Below the pieces are notes generated by a model, which saw nothing but the letters and a program-made list of their open reading frames with translations, was not told the DNA's origin and ran no database searches. A program made the position numbers and the translations under genes. DNA of 64,000 nucleotides. Source: Flavobacteriia bacterium. Lineage in GTDB: Bacteria; Bacteroidota; Bacteroidia; Flavobacteriales; Weeksellaceae. The stretch is taken from assembly GCA_015999765.1 (NCBI GenBank), contig JAECQR010000002.1:439768-503767 (forward strand). Direction: 5' to 3'. The first letter of the stretch is position 1, and each line of letters begins with the position of its first letter. This document shows positions 1 through 10,389 of this stretch, piece by piece.

Positions 1-630
1 GGAGCTTTAGTTGCAGCGATTTTCGAAAAATATTCTTTCATAAAATATACGCCTGAAAATATTTCTAAAGACGAACTGAAAGATTTGAAGAAAGTTTTCG
101 GACTTCTGGAAAGTTATTTTCACGGAAAAAGTTCGGGAATAGATCCTTTAATCTGTTACATGAATCTTCCTATACTTATTGAAAACAAAGAGAATGTAGA
201 CCGTGTTGCCATTCCACAAAGTGCCGAAGGTAAAGGTGCAATTTTCCTGATTGACTCCGGAATGACAGGTGAAACGGGACCAATGGTACAGATTTTCTTC
301 GAGAAGATGAAAACAGAGGGTTTCCGCAAAACTTTGAAAGAAGAATTTATCCGTTATAATAATGCGTGTATTGATGCATTTCTGAAGAAGGAAATGACTC
401 CGCTTTTCAGAAACCTGAAAAGTTTGTCGGTTTGGGCTTATGAACATTTTAAACCCATGATTCCCGAAAGTATCTACAAAGCCTGGAAAAACGGCCTTGA
501 TACGAACGCTTATTACCTGAAACTCTGTGGCAGCGGAGGCGGTGGTTATATTTTGGGTTTTACCAAAGATTATGCGAAGGCAGAAAAAATGCTACAGGGA
601 TTCGAGAAAGAAGTCATCTACAGGTTCTAA
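1..630 (+). CDS. Mevalonate kinase (GHMP family), C-terminal part
   Basis: GHMP-superfamily sugar/isoprenoid kinase, most likely the mevalonate kinase that makes 5-phosphomevalonate for isoprenoid synthesis in the cytoplasm. The frame is open from base 1 (first residues GALVAAIFEKY, which follow the Gly/Ser-rich ATP loop in this family), so the gene starts upstream of the window and roughly the N-terminal third is missing. Visible motifs: ESYFHGKSSGIDP, the mevalonate-kinase form of the substrate loop with the conserved Asp, and near the C-terminus CGSGGGGYILGF, the third GHMP motif. A UbiA-type prenyltransferase follows 44 bp downstream in the same direction, which fits an isoprenoid role. 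Phosphomevalonate or diphosphomevalonate enzymes are the alternatives, but the FHG..SGID motif argues for mevalonate kinase. Confidence 0.85.
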   Translation, partial: GALVAAIFEKYSFIKYTPENISKDELKDLKKVFGLLESYFHGKSSGIDPLICYMNLPILIENKENVDRVAIPQSAEGKGAIFLIDSGMTGETGPMVQIFFEKMKTEGFRKTLKEEFIRYNNACIDAFLKKEMTPLFRNLKSLSVWAYEHFKPMIPESIYKAWKNGLDTNAYYLKLCGSGGGGYILGFTKDYAKAEKMLQGFEKEVIYRF

Positions 631-674
631 CATTTAAGTCGTAAAAAATTTAATTTTACATTCAGCCGACTTAG

Positions 675-1568
675 ATGATGAGAAAATCTTTTTTTTACAG
701 AATATCGCAATTAGTTGGCTTTCTGCTCGGAGCGCGCATTTTCGTTGCAGCCTTACTCACATTCGCTTTATATGTTTCTACTTTTTTCCTTTTTAATCAG
801 GAGGAGAGTTTGCGTGCTTTTGTGTTCGATTTCAAGGTTCATGGAATCATTTTCTGCACGGTTCTGAGTATTTTAGCAGGTGGGATTATCAATCAGTTCT
901 ACGACCGCGAAAAAGACCAGCTTACAAAGCCTTTCCGTACCAAACTCCAGAACTTCCTAAAGCAGAAATATTTTCTTTATGCCTATCTGATTTTAGTTTT
1001 AATATCGCTCGGGACCGCATTTTTAATTTCGCCACGGGTATTTTTCTTTTTCCTGATTTACCAGTTTTTCATGTGGTTTTACAGCCATAAACTCAGTAAA
1101 ATTCTGATTCTAAATAATGTTACTTTTGTAAGTCTTACCCTTTATCCCTTTTTCGGAATGTTGGTTTACTACCACACTTTTTCGGGTAAAGTATTTTTGA
1201 TGGCAGTTTTTCTGTTTATTATACTGCTTATAATTGATATTCTAAAGGATGTTTTAACCAAAAATGCAGATAAGATCTTCGGATATATCACGATTCCAAA
1301 TTTTTTCGGTACCAGAACCGCAATTAACGTAGTAACAGCACTTTTGGTGTCTCTTTTTGTGGTTTCACTGCTTATTGTTGACAAAACGGGAATTCACAGT
1401 ATTATGCCTCTGTACTTTGCTGCAGGCTTATTTATTATCATCATTTCCGTTTATTTTCTTTTCAGTTCCCAGAAGAAATCAAACCTTTTCGTACTTAATG
1501 TGCTGCGGATTTGGATTTTTGTCGGAATTATCGCAATGCTGCTCGATGGAATTGTCAACCGATTTTAA
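675..1568 (+). CDS. UbiA-family prenyltransferase, multi-pass membrane protein
   Basis: Predicted integral membrane prenyltransferase of 297 residues with about eight or nine hydrophobic segments. The first Asp-rich motif is present as NQFYDREKD (NxxxDxxxD, around residues 77-85). A second acidic motif, DILKDVLTKNAD, lies near residue 190, before GYITIPNFFGTRTA. These motifs bind the Mg-prenyl diphosphate in UbiA enzymes. The acceptor cannot be told from sequence: flavobacterial homologues are often labelled geranylgeranylglycerol-phosphate geranylgeranyltransferase, but quinone or carotenoid-related acceptors are possible. It sits directly after the mevalonate kinase, so isoprenoid use is consistent. 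ATG at 675 is followed by another ATG at 678; either could be the start. Confidence 0.8.
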   Translation: MMRKSFFYRISQLVGFLLGARIFVAALLTFALYVSTFFLFNQEESLRAFVFDFKVHGIIFCTVLSILAGGIINQFYDREKDQLTKPFRTKLQNFLKQKYFLYAYLILVLISLGTAFLISPRVFFFFLIYQFFMWFYSHKLSKILILNNVTFVSLTLYPFFGMLVYYHTFSGKVFLMAVFLFIILLIIDILKDVLTKNADKIFGYITIPNFFGTRTAINVVTALLVSLFVVSLLIVDKTGIHSIMPLYFAAGLFIIIISVYFLFSSQKKSNLFVLNVLRIWIFVGIIAMLLDGIVNRF

Positions 1569-1639
1569 TGGCTGTTTAGTTTGAAAAACTTTGATTTACC
1601 GATAATCTTGCGCGCGGAATCACAGTCTTGGAAAAACTA

Positions 1640-1673
1640 TTGTCGATATATCAGCGAATTAGTTTTATCTTTG
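1640..1673 (+). promoter_or_regulatory. Bacteroidota-type promoter of the pseudouridine synthase gene
   Basis: TTG at 1640-1642 and TATCTTTG at 1666-1673, spaced by 23 bp, match the flavobacterial -33/-7 consensus (TTG, TAnnTTTG). The box ends 17 bp before the ATG at 1691. It therefore also argues against the in-frame TTG at 1628, which lies upstream of the transcript. Confidence 0.6.
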
Positions 1674-1690
1674 CAGAAATTTTTCAGATA

Positions 1691-2809
1691 ATGAGCCGAG
1701 ACAGAAACAGCAACAACAAAGCAAAAAAAGTAAGAATTTCAAAAATTTCCAATTCCGGAAGTTCAAGACCTGCTCCTTCCCGTGCACGCGCTCCAAAACC
1801 TGAGAATACTGAAGAAAGAAAACCTGCAAAAGAGCCTAAGGCACCTAGAGAACCGCGCCTGATGTCGCAATCTGAAGCTAAATCCTACGAGAAAACTTTC
1901 GACAGACCAGCCTCCCGCAAACCGGTCGGAAAAAGAGTTGGTAAATCTACAGATAAAGACGGTAAGTTTGCTAAAGACGACGGTAAATCCCGTGGTACAA
2001 AACTTTTCAAGAATTATGAAAGACCACAAGATGAAAACGAAAAAACAAGATCCTTCGTTCAGAAACGAAGATTCGATAAATTAGCGAAGGAAACTCCCAA
2101 AGAAAGTATCCGTCTTAATAAGTACATTGCAAACTCAGGAATTTGTTCCCGCCGTGAAGCTGATGAGCTTATTACCCAAGGCTTGGTTGAAGTCAACGGA
2201 AAAGTGGTGACAGAAATGGGTTATCAGGTGCAGAAAACAGATAAAGTAATTTTCGACGGACAGGGAATCACCCCTGAAAAACCGGTTTATGTATTATTGA
2301 ATAAACCAAAAGGTTATATCTCAACAACCAAAGACGAAAAGGCCAGAAAAACTGTAATGGATTTAGTGGCAAACGCTTCACCATACAGAGTTTTCCCGGT
2401 GGGAAGGCTGGACCGTTCTACGACAGGTGTTATTTTGCTGACCAACGATGGTCACATGACCAAAAAACTTACACATCCGTCGTTCAATATGAAGAAAATT
2501 TATCATGTTACCTTAGACAAAAAACTAGACAGAGCTGACCTTAACGCAATCGCTGAAGGAATACGTCTGGAAGAAGGTGTAGCGGAAGTTGACAGTATCT
2601 CCTATATCGAAGGAAAGCCAAGAAACGAAGTGGGTATCGAAATTCATATCGGCTGGAACAGGGTAGTGCGCAGGATTTTCCAGAGATTGGGCTACGAAGT
2701 GGAAGCGCTCGACAGAGTGATGTTCGCCGGTTTGACAAAGAAAAACATCAAACGCGGACATTGGAGAATTCTTAGTGAACTCGAAGTGAATAATCTTAAA
2801 ATGATGTAA
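1691..2809 (+). CDS. RluB/RsuA-family rRNA pseudouridine synthase with long basic N-terminal extension
   Basis: Converts a specific uridine of ribosomal RNA to pseudouridine; RluB (23S) is the best family guess. The protein has 372 residues. About the first 145 form a Lys/Arg/Pro/Ser-rich low-complexity tail, likely disordered and RNA-binding. An S4 domain (RLNKYIANSGICSRREAD, about 149-195) and the catalytic domain follow. The GRLDRSTTGVILLTNDG motif carries the catalytic Asp. The 3' part (VGIEIHIGWNRVVRRIF) is the usual RsuA/RluB end. The basic tail is common in Bacteroidota homologues and absent in E. coli. ATG 1691 is preferred because the promoter lies between it and an upstream in-frame TTG. 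Confidence 0.85.
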   Translation: MSRDRNSNNKAKKVRISKISNSGSSRPAPSRARAPKPENTEERKPAKEPKAPREPRLMSQSEAKSYEKTFDRPASRKPVGKRVGKSTDKDGKFAKDDGKSRGTKLFKNYERPQDENEKTRSFVQKRRFDKLAKETPKESIRLNKYIANSGICSRREADELITQGLVEVNGKVVTEMGYQVQKTDKVIFDGQGITPEKPVYVLLNKPKGYISTTKDEKARKTVMDLVANASPYRVFPVGRLDRSTTGVILLTNDGHMTKKLTHPSFNMKKIYHVTLDKKLDRADLNAIAEGIRLEEGVAEVDSISYIEGKPRNEVGIEIHIGWNRVVRRIFQRLGYEVEALDRVMFAGLTKKNIKRGHWRILSELEVNNLKMM

Positions 2810-2836
2810 AATATAACATCAATAATAATATAAATC

Positions 2837-2874
2837 AAAACTTCCCCGTGTGACTCACCCGGGGAAGTTTTTTT
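2837..2874. terminator. Bidirectional intrinsic terminator
   Basis: Perfect stem AAAACTTCCCC (2837-2847) with GGGGAAGTTTT (2861-2871), flanked by A and T runs. It lies between the convergent pseudouridine synthase and RclC-like genes, so it can serve both strands. Confidence 0.85.
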
Positions 2875-2892
2875 AAACATAAAAAACACAAA

Positions 2893-3468
2893 CTATGAAA
2901 AACTATTCTTTCTCTGCCGGAGAAGTTTTTGTGCAGAATCCGCTGCAATTACAAAACCGCCGCCAAGCATAATAATATCTTTAATAACAAGTCTGCCTGC
3001 TGCAGAAAGATAAGGGAAACCATGATTTGGTCCGCCCAGGTCTGGAACCCAGGTTTCCGGAGTTGTGATGAGAAATGAGAGTGTCACCACCGACATTACA
3101 ACGGTGAGAATTCCACCAACGAGACCGGCTTTTGGAAACCAAATTCCCAATAAAACAAAAATTCCGAAAAGAACAATTACAGCGCCCAAACCATAAGAAA
3201 ACACATAAGTTCCGTTGGCTTCGTGCCATTTAATGTTCTCGGGAATTACTTCTCCTTCCTTGTTTTTATGAAGTTTGTAGCTGTCCGCATCGTCAGCGCT
3301 TTTGCTGAGAAGAAAATTCATAAACGGCGAGTTAGCGACAAATGGTATAATTCCGTCAGCTTCGTACTGAAAGGCTTTTAATCCGCCAATCCAGGCCATC
3401 ACAACAAAAATTCCGATTCTAAGAAAGTTGATGAAATTCTTTTGTGAGTTTGCTAAAAATTCTAACAT
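2893..3468 (-). CDS. RclC/YkgB-like membrane protein (DUF417)
   Basis: Inner-membrane protein of 191 residues with four hydrophobic segments. Several blocks match E. coli YkgB/RclC closely: YEADGIIPFVANSP, then TLSFLITTPETWVP and HGFPYLSAAGRLVIKD. RclC belongs to the reactive-chlorine resistance regulon of E. coli, but its biochemical activity is not established, so a stress role here is an inference. The ATG at 3468 is chosen over an in-frame TTG at 3489. The AraC-type regulator lies 65 bp upstream on the same strand, so the two probably form an operon or a regulator-target pair, as rclR/rclC do in E. coli. Confidence 0.82.
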   Translation of the reverse strand: MLEFLANSQKNFINFLRIGIFVVMAWIGGLKAFQYEADGIIPFVANSPFMNFLLSKSADDADSYKLHKNKEGEVIPENIKWHEANGTYVFSYGLGAVIVLFGIFVLLGIWFPKAGLVGGILTVVMSVVTLSFLITTPETWVPDLGGPNHGFPYLSAAGRLVIKDIIMLGGGFVIAADSAQKLLRQRKNSFS

Positions 3469-3533
3469 AAATATTTGATTTAGTGGCAAATTTATGTCGA
3501 ATAAAGAACTGGAAAAATGGAAAATTTTGGTAA

Positions 3534-4367
3534 TTACTTGTATAAATCTGCCACAATTGAAATTCCGGTTTCTTCGCGGAACTGTGTCGGAGAAATACCC
3601 GTATGTTTCTTGAAATATTTACTGAAATAAAATTCGTCTTCAAAATTGAGTTCAGCCGCAATTTCTTTCATGGATTTTCGGGTGAGATGAATTTGCTTTT
3701 TTGCTTCGAGAATTACCCGTTCCTGAATGAGTTGTGACGGTGTTTTATTAAATTCGGCTTTGATCTTTTTGCTTAGAGAATTCGGTGTGAGATGGAGCAA
3801 ATCTGCATAAAAAGCCGGACTTTTTTCTGTAAGAAAATGTTGCTCCACCAAATTCTGAAAATCCTTCAGTCCGCTGAAATCTTTCTGAATTAATTCTTTT
3901 TCCGGCAGAAATGTGCTTTTTACTTGGCTGCAAATCGCCAGTATGAGTTGCAGATAAGATCGTAAAACAGCGACAGCGAAATCTTCATTGGGGTTGGTGT
4001 TGCCAATCTTCAGAAAATATTCGGAAATTTCGTTGAAAGTTGTTTCATCAAGCGAAAAATGCGGAAAAAGATAAATGTTATTGAAAAGCAAACCATTGCA
4101 GGCAACCTCTTTTTTATGATATTCGATACAGTAAAAATCGCCGTGGAAACTGAGCATCTGAATATCAAAAATATCTTTACTCACAATCTGTATATTCTGA
4201 AAAGGCGAAGTAAAGAAAACCGTTCTACCGCTGAATTCGTACTCAACAAAATCGACCATGATTTTTCCGTTACCCTGAAACAGGAAAATATGGTAAAAAG
4301 CATCACTCAACACTTTTTCAAAATCGCTGCTTTTTTTTTGAATGACAGAAAAATGGCTGTTTTCCAT
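3534..4367 (-). CDS. AraC-family transcriptional regulator
   Basis: DNA-binding regulator of 277 residues. The N-terminal ~170 residues form a cupin-like sensing domain without recognisable ligand residues. The C-terminal ~100 residues hold the two helix-turn-helix units of AraC/XylS proteins, including SMKEIAAELNFEDEFYFSKYFKKHTGISPTQFRE in the second unit. It lies upstream of, and is co-oriented with, the RclC-like gene, which is its most likely target. E. coli RclR senses HOCl through N-terminal cysteines. The few cysteines here do not obviously match, so the inducer is unknown. Confidence 0.85.
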   Translation of the reverse strand: MENSHFSVIQKKSSDFEKVLSDAFYHIFLFQGNGKIMVDFVEYEFSGRTVFFTSPFQNIQIVSKDIFDIQMLSFHGDFYCIEYHKKEVACNGLLFNNIYLFPHFSLDETTFNEISEYFLKIGNTNPNEDFAVAVLRSYLQLILAICSQVKSTFLPEKELIQKDFSGLKDFQNLVEQHFLTEKSPAFYADLLHLTPNSLSKKIKAEFNKTPSQLIQERVILEAKKQIHLTRKSMKEIAAELNFEDEFYFSKYFKKHTGISPTQFREETGISIVADLYK

Positions 4368-4471
4368 GATGTAAAATTAAGGTATTTCGGGAAAGTAAAG
4401 TGAAATAAATATATTTCCTAAGTTTTCTGTAACAATTATTTTAAATTGCTACTTACTTCACAGATTACTGC

Positions 4472-4966
4472 ATGATGCCCAAACTGGAAAAAGAATTTTT
4501 AGAACGTATTGAAAAACACAAAGGGATGATTTTCAAGATTTCTAAAATGTATATGGATAATTTCGACGATCAGAAGGACCTTTTCCAGGAAATTACATTC
4601 CAGGTCTGGAAAGCCTATCCCACTTTCGAAGGCAGAAGCGCTTTTTCTACCTGGCTTTACCGGATCGCGCTTAATACGGCAATCGTTTTTCTGAAATCTG
4701 AAAAGAAAAGAAGTTTTATACAGAACAGCAGCATCGAAGACTTTAATATTAAGAATGATGATTATAATGATGGTGAGGAACACAAACTCAAGAAAATGTA
4801 TGAAGCCATCAACAAACTGAACGCGATCGACAAAGCACTGGTCTTCTATTATCTGGAAGATTTCACGGGCAAAGAAATCGCTGAGCAGTTAGGGATTTCG
4901 GAAGTAAACGCGAGGGTAAAGTTAAACCGCGCAAAACAAAAATTAAAAGAACTCATTAATCACTAA
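4472..4966 (+). CDS. ECF-type RNA polymerase sigma factor
   Basis: Sigma-70 family ECF factor of 164 residues. Region 2 (about 12-75) contains DLFQEITFQVWKAYPTFEGRSAFSTWLYRIALNTA, covering the -10 recognition and melting helices. Region 4 (about 108-160) contains the HTH GKEIAEQLGISEVNARVKLNRAKQKLKE. The first two codons are both ATG, so the start may be 4472 or 4475. A small membrane protein begins 4 bp after the stop, the usual place for an anti-sigma factor in this phylum. The regulon cannot be read from the window. Confidence 0.9.
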   Translation: MMPKLEKEFLERIEKHKGMIFKISKMYMDNFDDQKDLFQEITFQVWKAYPTFEGRSAFSTWLYRIALNTAIVFLKSEKKRSFIQNSSIEDFNIKNDDYNDGEEHKLKKMYEAINKLNAIDKALVFYYLEDFTGKEIAEQLGISEVNARVKLNRAKQKLKELINH

Positions 4967-4970
4967 GATT

Positions 4971-5564
4971 ATGGAATTAGATCATTTAAAAGAAATGTGG
5001 AGCAACGAGAACGTGGCTGAAACTCCAGAAATTTCAACAGAAAACCAAAAGGAAATCCATCTTCCGCTGGAAAGAATCCGAAAGAATATGAGGACCGAAT
5101 TTTATTGGACTGCCGTGTTGTTTGTACTGATTATTTTATTCTTCGCAGTGGTGGATATGCATTTTTTCAAATTTAAAGTGTACATTATTACTTTAGTAGT
5201 CACCATGATGCTGATTACGAGTTTTTACTTTTTTAAATTCTTTCAGCTTTATAAAAACATCAGCTCCATTAATCTTAACACCTGGGATGCACTTAAGGAT
5301 TTAAAATTCCAGTTTAAACTTAATGAGCAGTATTATCTGGCTTTTTATATTGCTTTTGCGCCCTTTGTGGTGTGCGAAATGCTGTTGGTTTTCGATTACA
5401 CACCTCCTATGCAGGAGATTACAGGTTTACGATTTATCCTGACTTTTCTAGCCACCTGTATCGGAACATTAGGCGCCCTTTATGTATTCGGAAAGTTTTG
5501 GTTTAACCGGTATTACGGCAAATATTTCAATCAGATCTATAAAATCATTGATGATCTTAAATAA
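4971..5564 (+). CDS. Four-helix membrane protein, putative sigma-factor partner
   Basis: Membrane protein of 197 residues translated right after the ECF sigma gene. The N-terminal ~45 residues (beginning MELDHLKEMWSNEN) are soluble and charged. Two transmembrane pairs follow, at about 46-90 and 120-180. The position and topology, with a cytoplasmic N-terminal segment followed by membrane helices, suggest an anti-sigma or sensor role. No zinc-binding anti-sigma motif (HxxxCxxC) is present, so this is context-based inference. I do not recognise a characterised family. Confidence 0.65.
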   Translation: MELDHLKEMWSNENVAETPEISTENQKEIHLPLERIRKNMRTEFYWTAVLFVLIILFFAVVDMHFFKFKVYIITLVVTMMLITSFYFFKFFQLYKNISSINLNTWDALKDLKFQFKLNEQYYLAFYIAFAPFVVCEMLLVFDYTPPMQEITGLRFILTFLATCIGTLGALYVFGKFWFNRYYGKYFNQIYKIIDDLK

Positions 5565-5596
5565 AAAAACTTCCCGGAAATCGGGAAGTTTTTATT
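5564..5596. terminator. Bidirectional intrinsic terminator
   Basis: Stem CTTCCCG (5571-5577) and CGGGAAG (5583-5589) with a five-base loop, flanked by an A run and a T run. It sits between the sigma operon and the convergent isocitrate dehydrogenase gene. Confidence 0.85.
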
Positions 5597-5622
5597 TTCA
5601 GTTTGAATTTAAATAATCAAAC

Positions 5623-7872
<2,250 letters not shown>

Positions 7873-7875
7873 TCA

Positions 7876-7883
7876 CAAATTTA
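7876..7883 (-). promoter_or_regulatory. Candidate -7 box of the isocitrate dehydrogenase gene
   Basis: On the minus strand this reads TAAATTTG, an exact TAnnTTTG match, 33 bp before the start codon. No convincing TTG -33 box is seen at the expected distance, so only the -7 element is claimed. Confidence 0.4.
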
Positions 7884-7972
7884 AGGAATTTAAAAGGAGT
7901 ATGAAAGAGGCGGTTTGCTAACTTTAAGATTAATTTAACCTTTATTTAAAATAAAATTTGCCATTTTATCGC

Positions 7973-7980
7973 TAATTTTG
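7973..7980 (+). promoter_or_regulatory. Candidate -7 box of the thiol peroxidase gene
   Basis: TAATTTTG matches TAnnTTTG and ends 21 bp before the ATG at 8002. The -33 box is not clear. Confidence 0.4.
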
Positions 7981-8001
7981 AGAAACACTAAAAATAAAAT
8001 T

Positions 8002-8499
8002 ATGGCAGATATTACATTGAAAGGAGACAAAATAAAAACAATCGGTCACTTACCTGAAATTGGTTTAACGGTGAAAGATTTCGCTTTAGTAAATGATAAA
8101 CTGGAGGTGAAAGTACTTTCTGATTACGATGGCAAAAAGAAAATTTTTAATATTTTCCCAAGCATTGATACAGGCATTTGTGCCGCGTCTGCAAGAAAAT
8201 TCAATGAAAAAGCAGGCGATTTGGAAAATACTGTTGTAATAAATGTTTCCAGAGATTTACCTTTTGCGTTAGGACGATTCTGTGCAGCTGAAGGTTTAGA
8301 TCACGTGGAATCACTTTCGGATTTTCGCGGAACTTTCGGCGATGATTATGGCGTAACATTACTCGATTCACCAATGAAAGGTTTGCTGAGCCGTGCGGTG
8401 ATTGTAACGGACGAACACGGCAAAGTAATTTACACTGAGCAGGTTCCCGAAATTGTTCAGGAACCTGATTATGATAAAGCACTGAACGCATTGAAATAA
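8002..8499 (+). CDS. tpx: Thiol peroxidase (atypical 2-Cys peroxiredoxin)
   Basis: Reduces hydrogen and alkyl peroxides using thioredoxin as donor. The product has 165 residues, the family's usual length. The peroxidatic Cys is C60 in PSIDTGICAASARKF and the resolving Cys is C94 in GRFCAAEG, matching C61/C95 of E. coli Tpx. The ATG at 8002 gives the normal N-terminus; an in-frame TTG at 7978 lies within the candidate -7 box and is rejected. Monocistronic with its own terminator. Confidence 0.95.
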   Translation: MADITLKGDKIKTIGHLPEIGLTVKDFALVNDKLEVKVLSDYDGKKKIFNIFPSIDTGICAASARKFNEKAGDLENTVVINVSRDLPFALGRFCAAEGLDHVESLSDFRGTFGDDYGVTLLDSPMKGLLSRAVIVTDEHGKVIYTEQVPEIVQEPDYDKALNALK

Positions 8500-8506
8500 A
8501 AACATG

Positions 8507-8541
8507 AAACCTTAACAGCTTTTGCTATTAAGGTTTTTTTA
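8507..8541 (+). terminator. Intrinsic terminator of tpx
   Basis: AAACCTTAA (8507-8515) pairs with TTAAGGTTT (8528-8536), followed by further T residues. Confidence 0.8.
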
Positions 8542-8573
8542 ATTCAGAAAATCAACCTTAAAAATTAAAGATC

Positions 8574-8948
8574 ATGGATAATAAGCAGATTGCAAAACAG
8601 TTTTTCGAAAATCTTTTTGTGGATAATGATAAGGCTTACGAAGTGTTATCTGATGATGTAAGGGTAAACTGGCCAGGTTTCGGGATGGATGATATTGTGG
8701 GGAAAGAAAATCTCTACAACTTTCTATCAAATGACGGCCCGGAAAAAGTTTTAAAACTGCAAATCAACAATGTCATTGGAGAAGGTGATGTAGTAATTGC
8801 AGACGGAAATATCCTTACAGAAAGACATGGCAAACAGGAAACTTCTCATTTTGCAGATGTGTACACTGTTCGGGATGGTAAAATTACTTCGCTGGTCAGT
8901 TATATGGTATTCGGAAAGGAAAATGAAGGTGACACAGAAACAGAATAA
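8574..8948 (+). CDS. SnoaL-like (NTF2-fold) protein
   Basis: Small cytoplasmic protein of 124 residues resembling the SnoaL-like/NTF2 alpha-beta cone fold. It has an N-terminal helix pair (QIAKQFFENLF), a central DDVRVNWPGFGMDDIVGKENL segment, and C-terminal strands ending HFADVYTVRDGKITSLVSYM. Family members are ketosteroid-isomerase-like enzymes or ligand-binding proteins, and the substrate cannot be inferred. It opens a run of small single-domain genes on the plus strand. Confidence 0.7.
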   Translation: MDNKQIAKQFFENLFVDNDKAYEVLSDDVRVNWPGFGMDDIVGKENLYNFLSNDGPEKVLKLQINNVIGEGDVVIADGNILTERHGKQETSHFADVYTVRDGKITSLVSYMVFGKENEGDTETE

Positions 8949-9041
8949 AATTTGGTTAACTTAAGTCTGTCGTTTGGGATTATGAAAAGGTCTTATTTTG
9001 AGAGTCCCGATCTTTTTCATTAAATTTAGGAAAAATTAAAT

Positions 9042-9458
9042 ATGACAGATCCAATTACAGTTAAAATTACGATCCTGAAACCTGTTCATAAAGTTTGGGA
9101 TTATTTTTATAACCCAAAACATATAGTGAAATGGAATTTCCCAACGACCAACTGGCACTGCCCGAAAGCTGAAAGTGATTTCCGGGAAGGTGGCAGGTTC
9201 GATTACCGTCTGGAATATAAAGATAAAAGTTTCGGTTATAACTTCTCTGGATATATTGATGAGATCCGTTTACTTGAAAATGTAAAAAGCCATCTGGATG
9301 ACGGCCGTAGGATTGAAGTACAGTTTAATAAAATAGATGAGAATACCACAGAAATCGTGGAGATTTTTGAACCCGAAGTTCAGAATTCTACAGAGATGCA
9401 GCGCGTAGGTTGGTATGCAATTTTAGACCGTTTTCATAAGTATGTGGAAAATAACTAA
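9042..9458 (+). CDS. SRPBCC (START-like/AHSA1) domain protein
   Basis: Single-domain protein of 138 residues with the START/Bet v1-like fold: an N-terminal strand and helix in VKITILKPVHKVWDYFYNP, a central curved sheet, and a long C-terminal helix (GWYAILDRFHKYVE). Such proteins bind hydrophobic ligands, and many are annotated as activators of Hsp90 ATPase-like. Its 3' end overlaps the next gene by 17 bases in a different frame, implying translational coupling. Two more SRPBCC genes lie 1.8 kb downstream. Confidence 0.8.
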   Translation: MTDPITVKITILKPVHKVWDYFYNPKHIVKWNFPTTNWHCPKAESDFREGGRFDYRLEYKDKSFGYNFSGYIDEIRLLENVKSHLDDGRRIEVQFNKIDENTTEIVEIFEPEVQNSTEMQRVGWYAILDRFHKYVENN

Positions 9459-10020
9459 AAATATACTGCCCAGTATTTTTTTACTGCTGTTTTGTAATTC
9501 CTGTAATAAAGAAGTTCAAAAAAACAGTAATAGCATTAAGGCTGATTCTGCACAGATAGAGGTCACCGATAAGAAAGCGCCCGGAGATTCAAAAAATGTT
9601 AAAAAATATAAGGGTGCTTGGTTCGAGATCGATTATCCTTCTTCTTTTAAAGCGGTAAATTCTTTAGCATCATCAACAAGCGTGGAAGGTTATGACAGTG
9701 CGTTATTTACCGCTCCCGACGGTAAAGTTCAGTTTTATGTATTTTCACCGCAATGGAGTGGTTTGCCAACCGATATTGAACTTCAGCCCCATGAAACTTT
9801 AGTAGATTCTGCATCAGCAGTGCAAAACGGCTTAGAGGTAGAACGATGGACAATAAAAGCAAAAGACGGGTCATATTTTAGGTCCTACGAGTCAACATCC
9901 GAAACAGCCAGTAAAATAAACAAAGTTTTTGGGATTAAATATTCATCCACCAGAGATTTGGAACAATACAGAGAGACATATCTAATGTTCAAAAAATCGC
10001 TGGAACAGTTTGCTGACTGA
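9442..10020 (+). CDS. Putative lipoprotein of unknown function
   Basis: 192 residues with a lipoprotein signal: basic start (MWKITK), hydrophobic core, then LLFCNSCNKE with the probable lipidated Cys at residue 21. After a Ser/Lys-rich linker comes a domain resembling the PsbP/DUF1795-like family of surface lipoproteins (KGAWFEIDYPSSFKAV...). That assignment is weak. The start overlaps the preceding SRPBCC gene by 17 bp. Likely anchored in the cell envelope; no enzymatic motif seen. Confidence 0.65.
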   Translation: MWKITKNILPSIFLLLFCNSCNKEVQKNSNSIKADSAQIEVTDKKAPGDSKNVKKYKGAWFEIDYPSSFKAVNSLASSTSVEGYDSALFTAPDGKVQFYVFSPQWSGLPTDIELQPHETLVDSASAVQNGLEVERWTIKAKDGSYFRSYESTSETASKINKVFGIKYSSTRDLEQYRETYLMFKKSLEQFAD

Positions 10021-10028
10021 CTTTAGCC

Positions 10029-10370
10029 ATGGAAACAGCCGATATCTATATTAAACAGTTCCCCGCCAATGTCCAGGAAATATTAGCCCGGATCAGAACG
10101 ATAATTTTTGAGGAAGCCCCCGAAGCCGAAGAAAAAATAAGCTACGCAATGCCCGGATATTTTCTGAATAATAAACCTTTGGTTTACATTGCAGGCTACA
10201 AAAATCATATCGGTTTGTATGCGACGCCAACCGGCCATGAGGAATTTAAAAAGGAACTTTCGGAATATAAACAGGGTAAAGGTTCGGTACAGTTTCCTTT
10301 AAATAGTGAAATTCCTTATGAATTAATAAGGAGAATTATAAAATTCCGGAAACAGGAATTAGAAAAATAA
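10029..10370 (+). CDS. DUF1801 (YdhG-like) protein
   Basis: 113-residue protein matching the DUF1801/YdhG fold (YjbR/CyaY-like superfamily): YIKQFPANVQEILARIRTII, then EEKISYAMPGYFLNNKPLVYIAGYKNHIGLYATP. B. subtilis YdhG has been described as a frataxin-like iron chaperone, but most homologues are uncharacterised. It starts 8 bp after the lipoprotein gene, so it is probably co-transcribed with it. Confidence 0.8.
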   Translation: METADIYIKQFPANVQEILARIRTIIFEEAPEAEEKISYAMPGYFLNNKPLVYIAGYKNHIGLYATPTGHEEFKKELSEYKQGKGSVQFPLNSEIPYELIRRIIKFRKQELEK

Positions 10371-10389
10371 CTTTTAACATCTTCAAAAA

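Noticed and set aside
1628-1690. Longer TTG start for the pseudouridine synthase
   Set aside because: The promoter boxes at 1640-1673 lie inside this extension, and the added residues are unlike the basic tail that follows ATG 1691.
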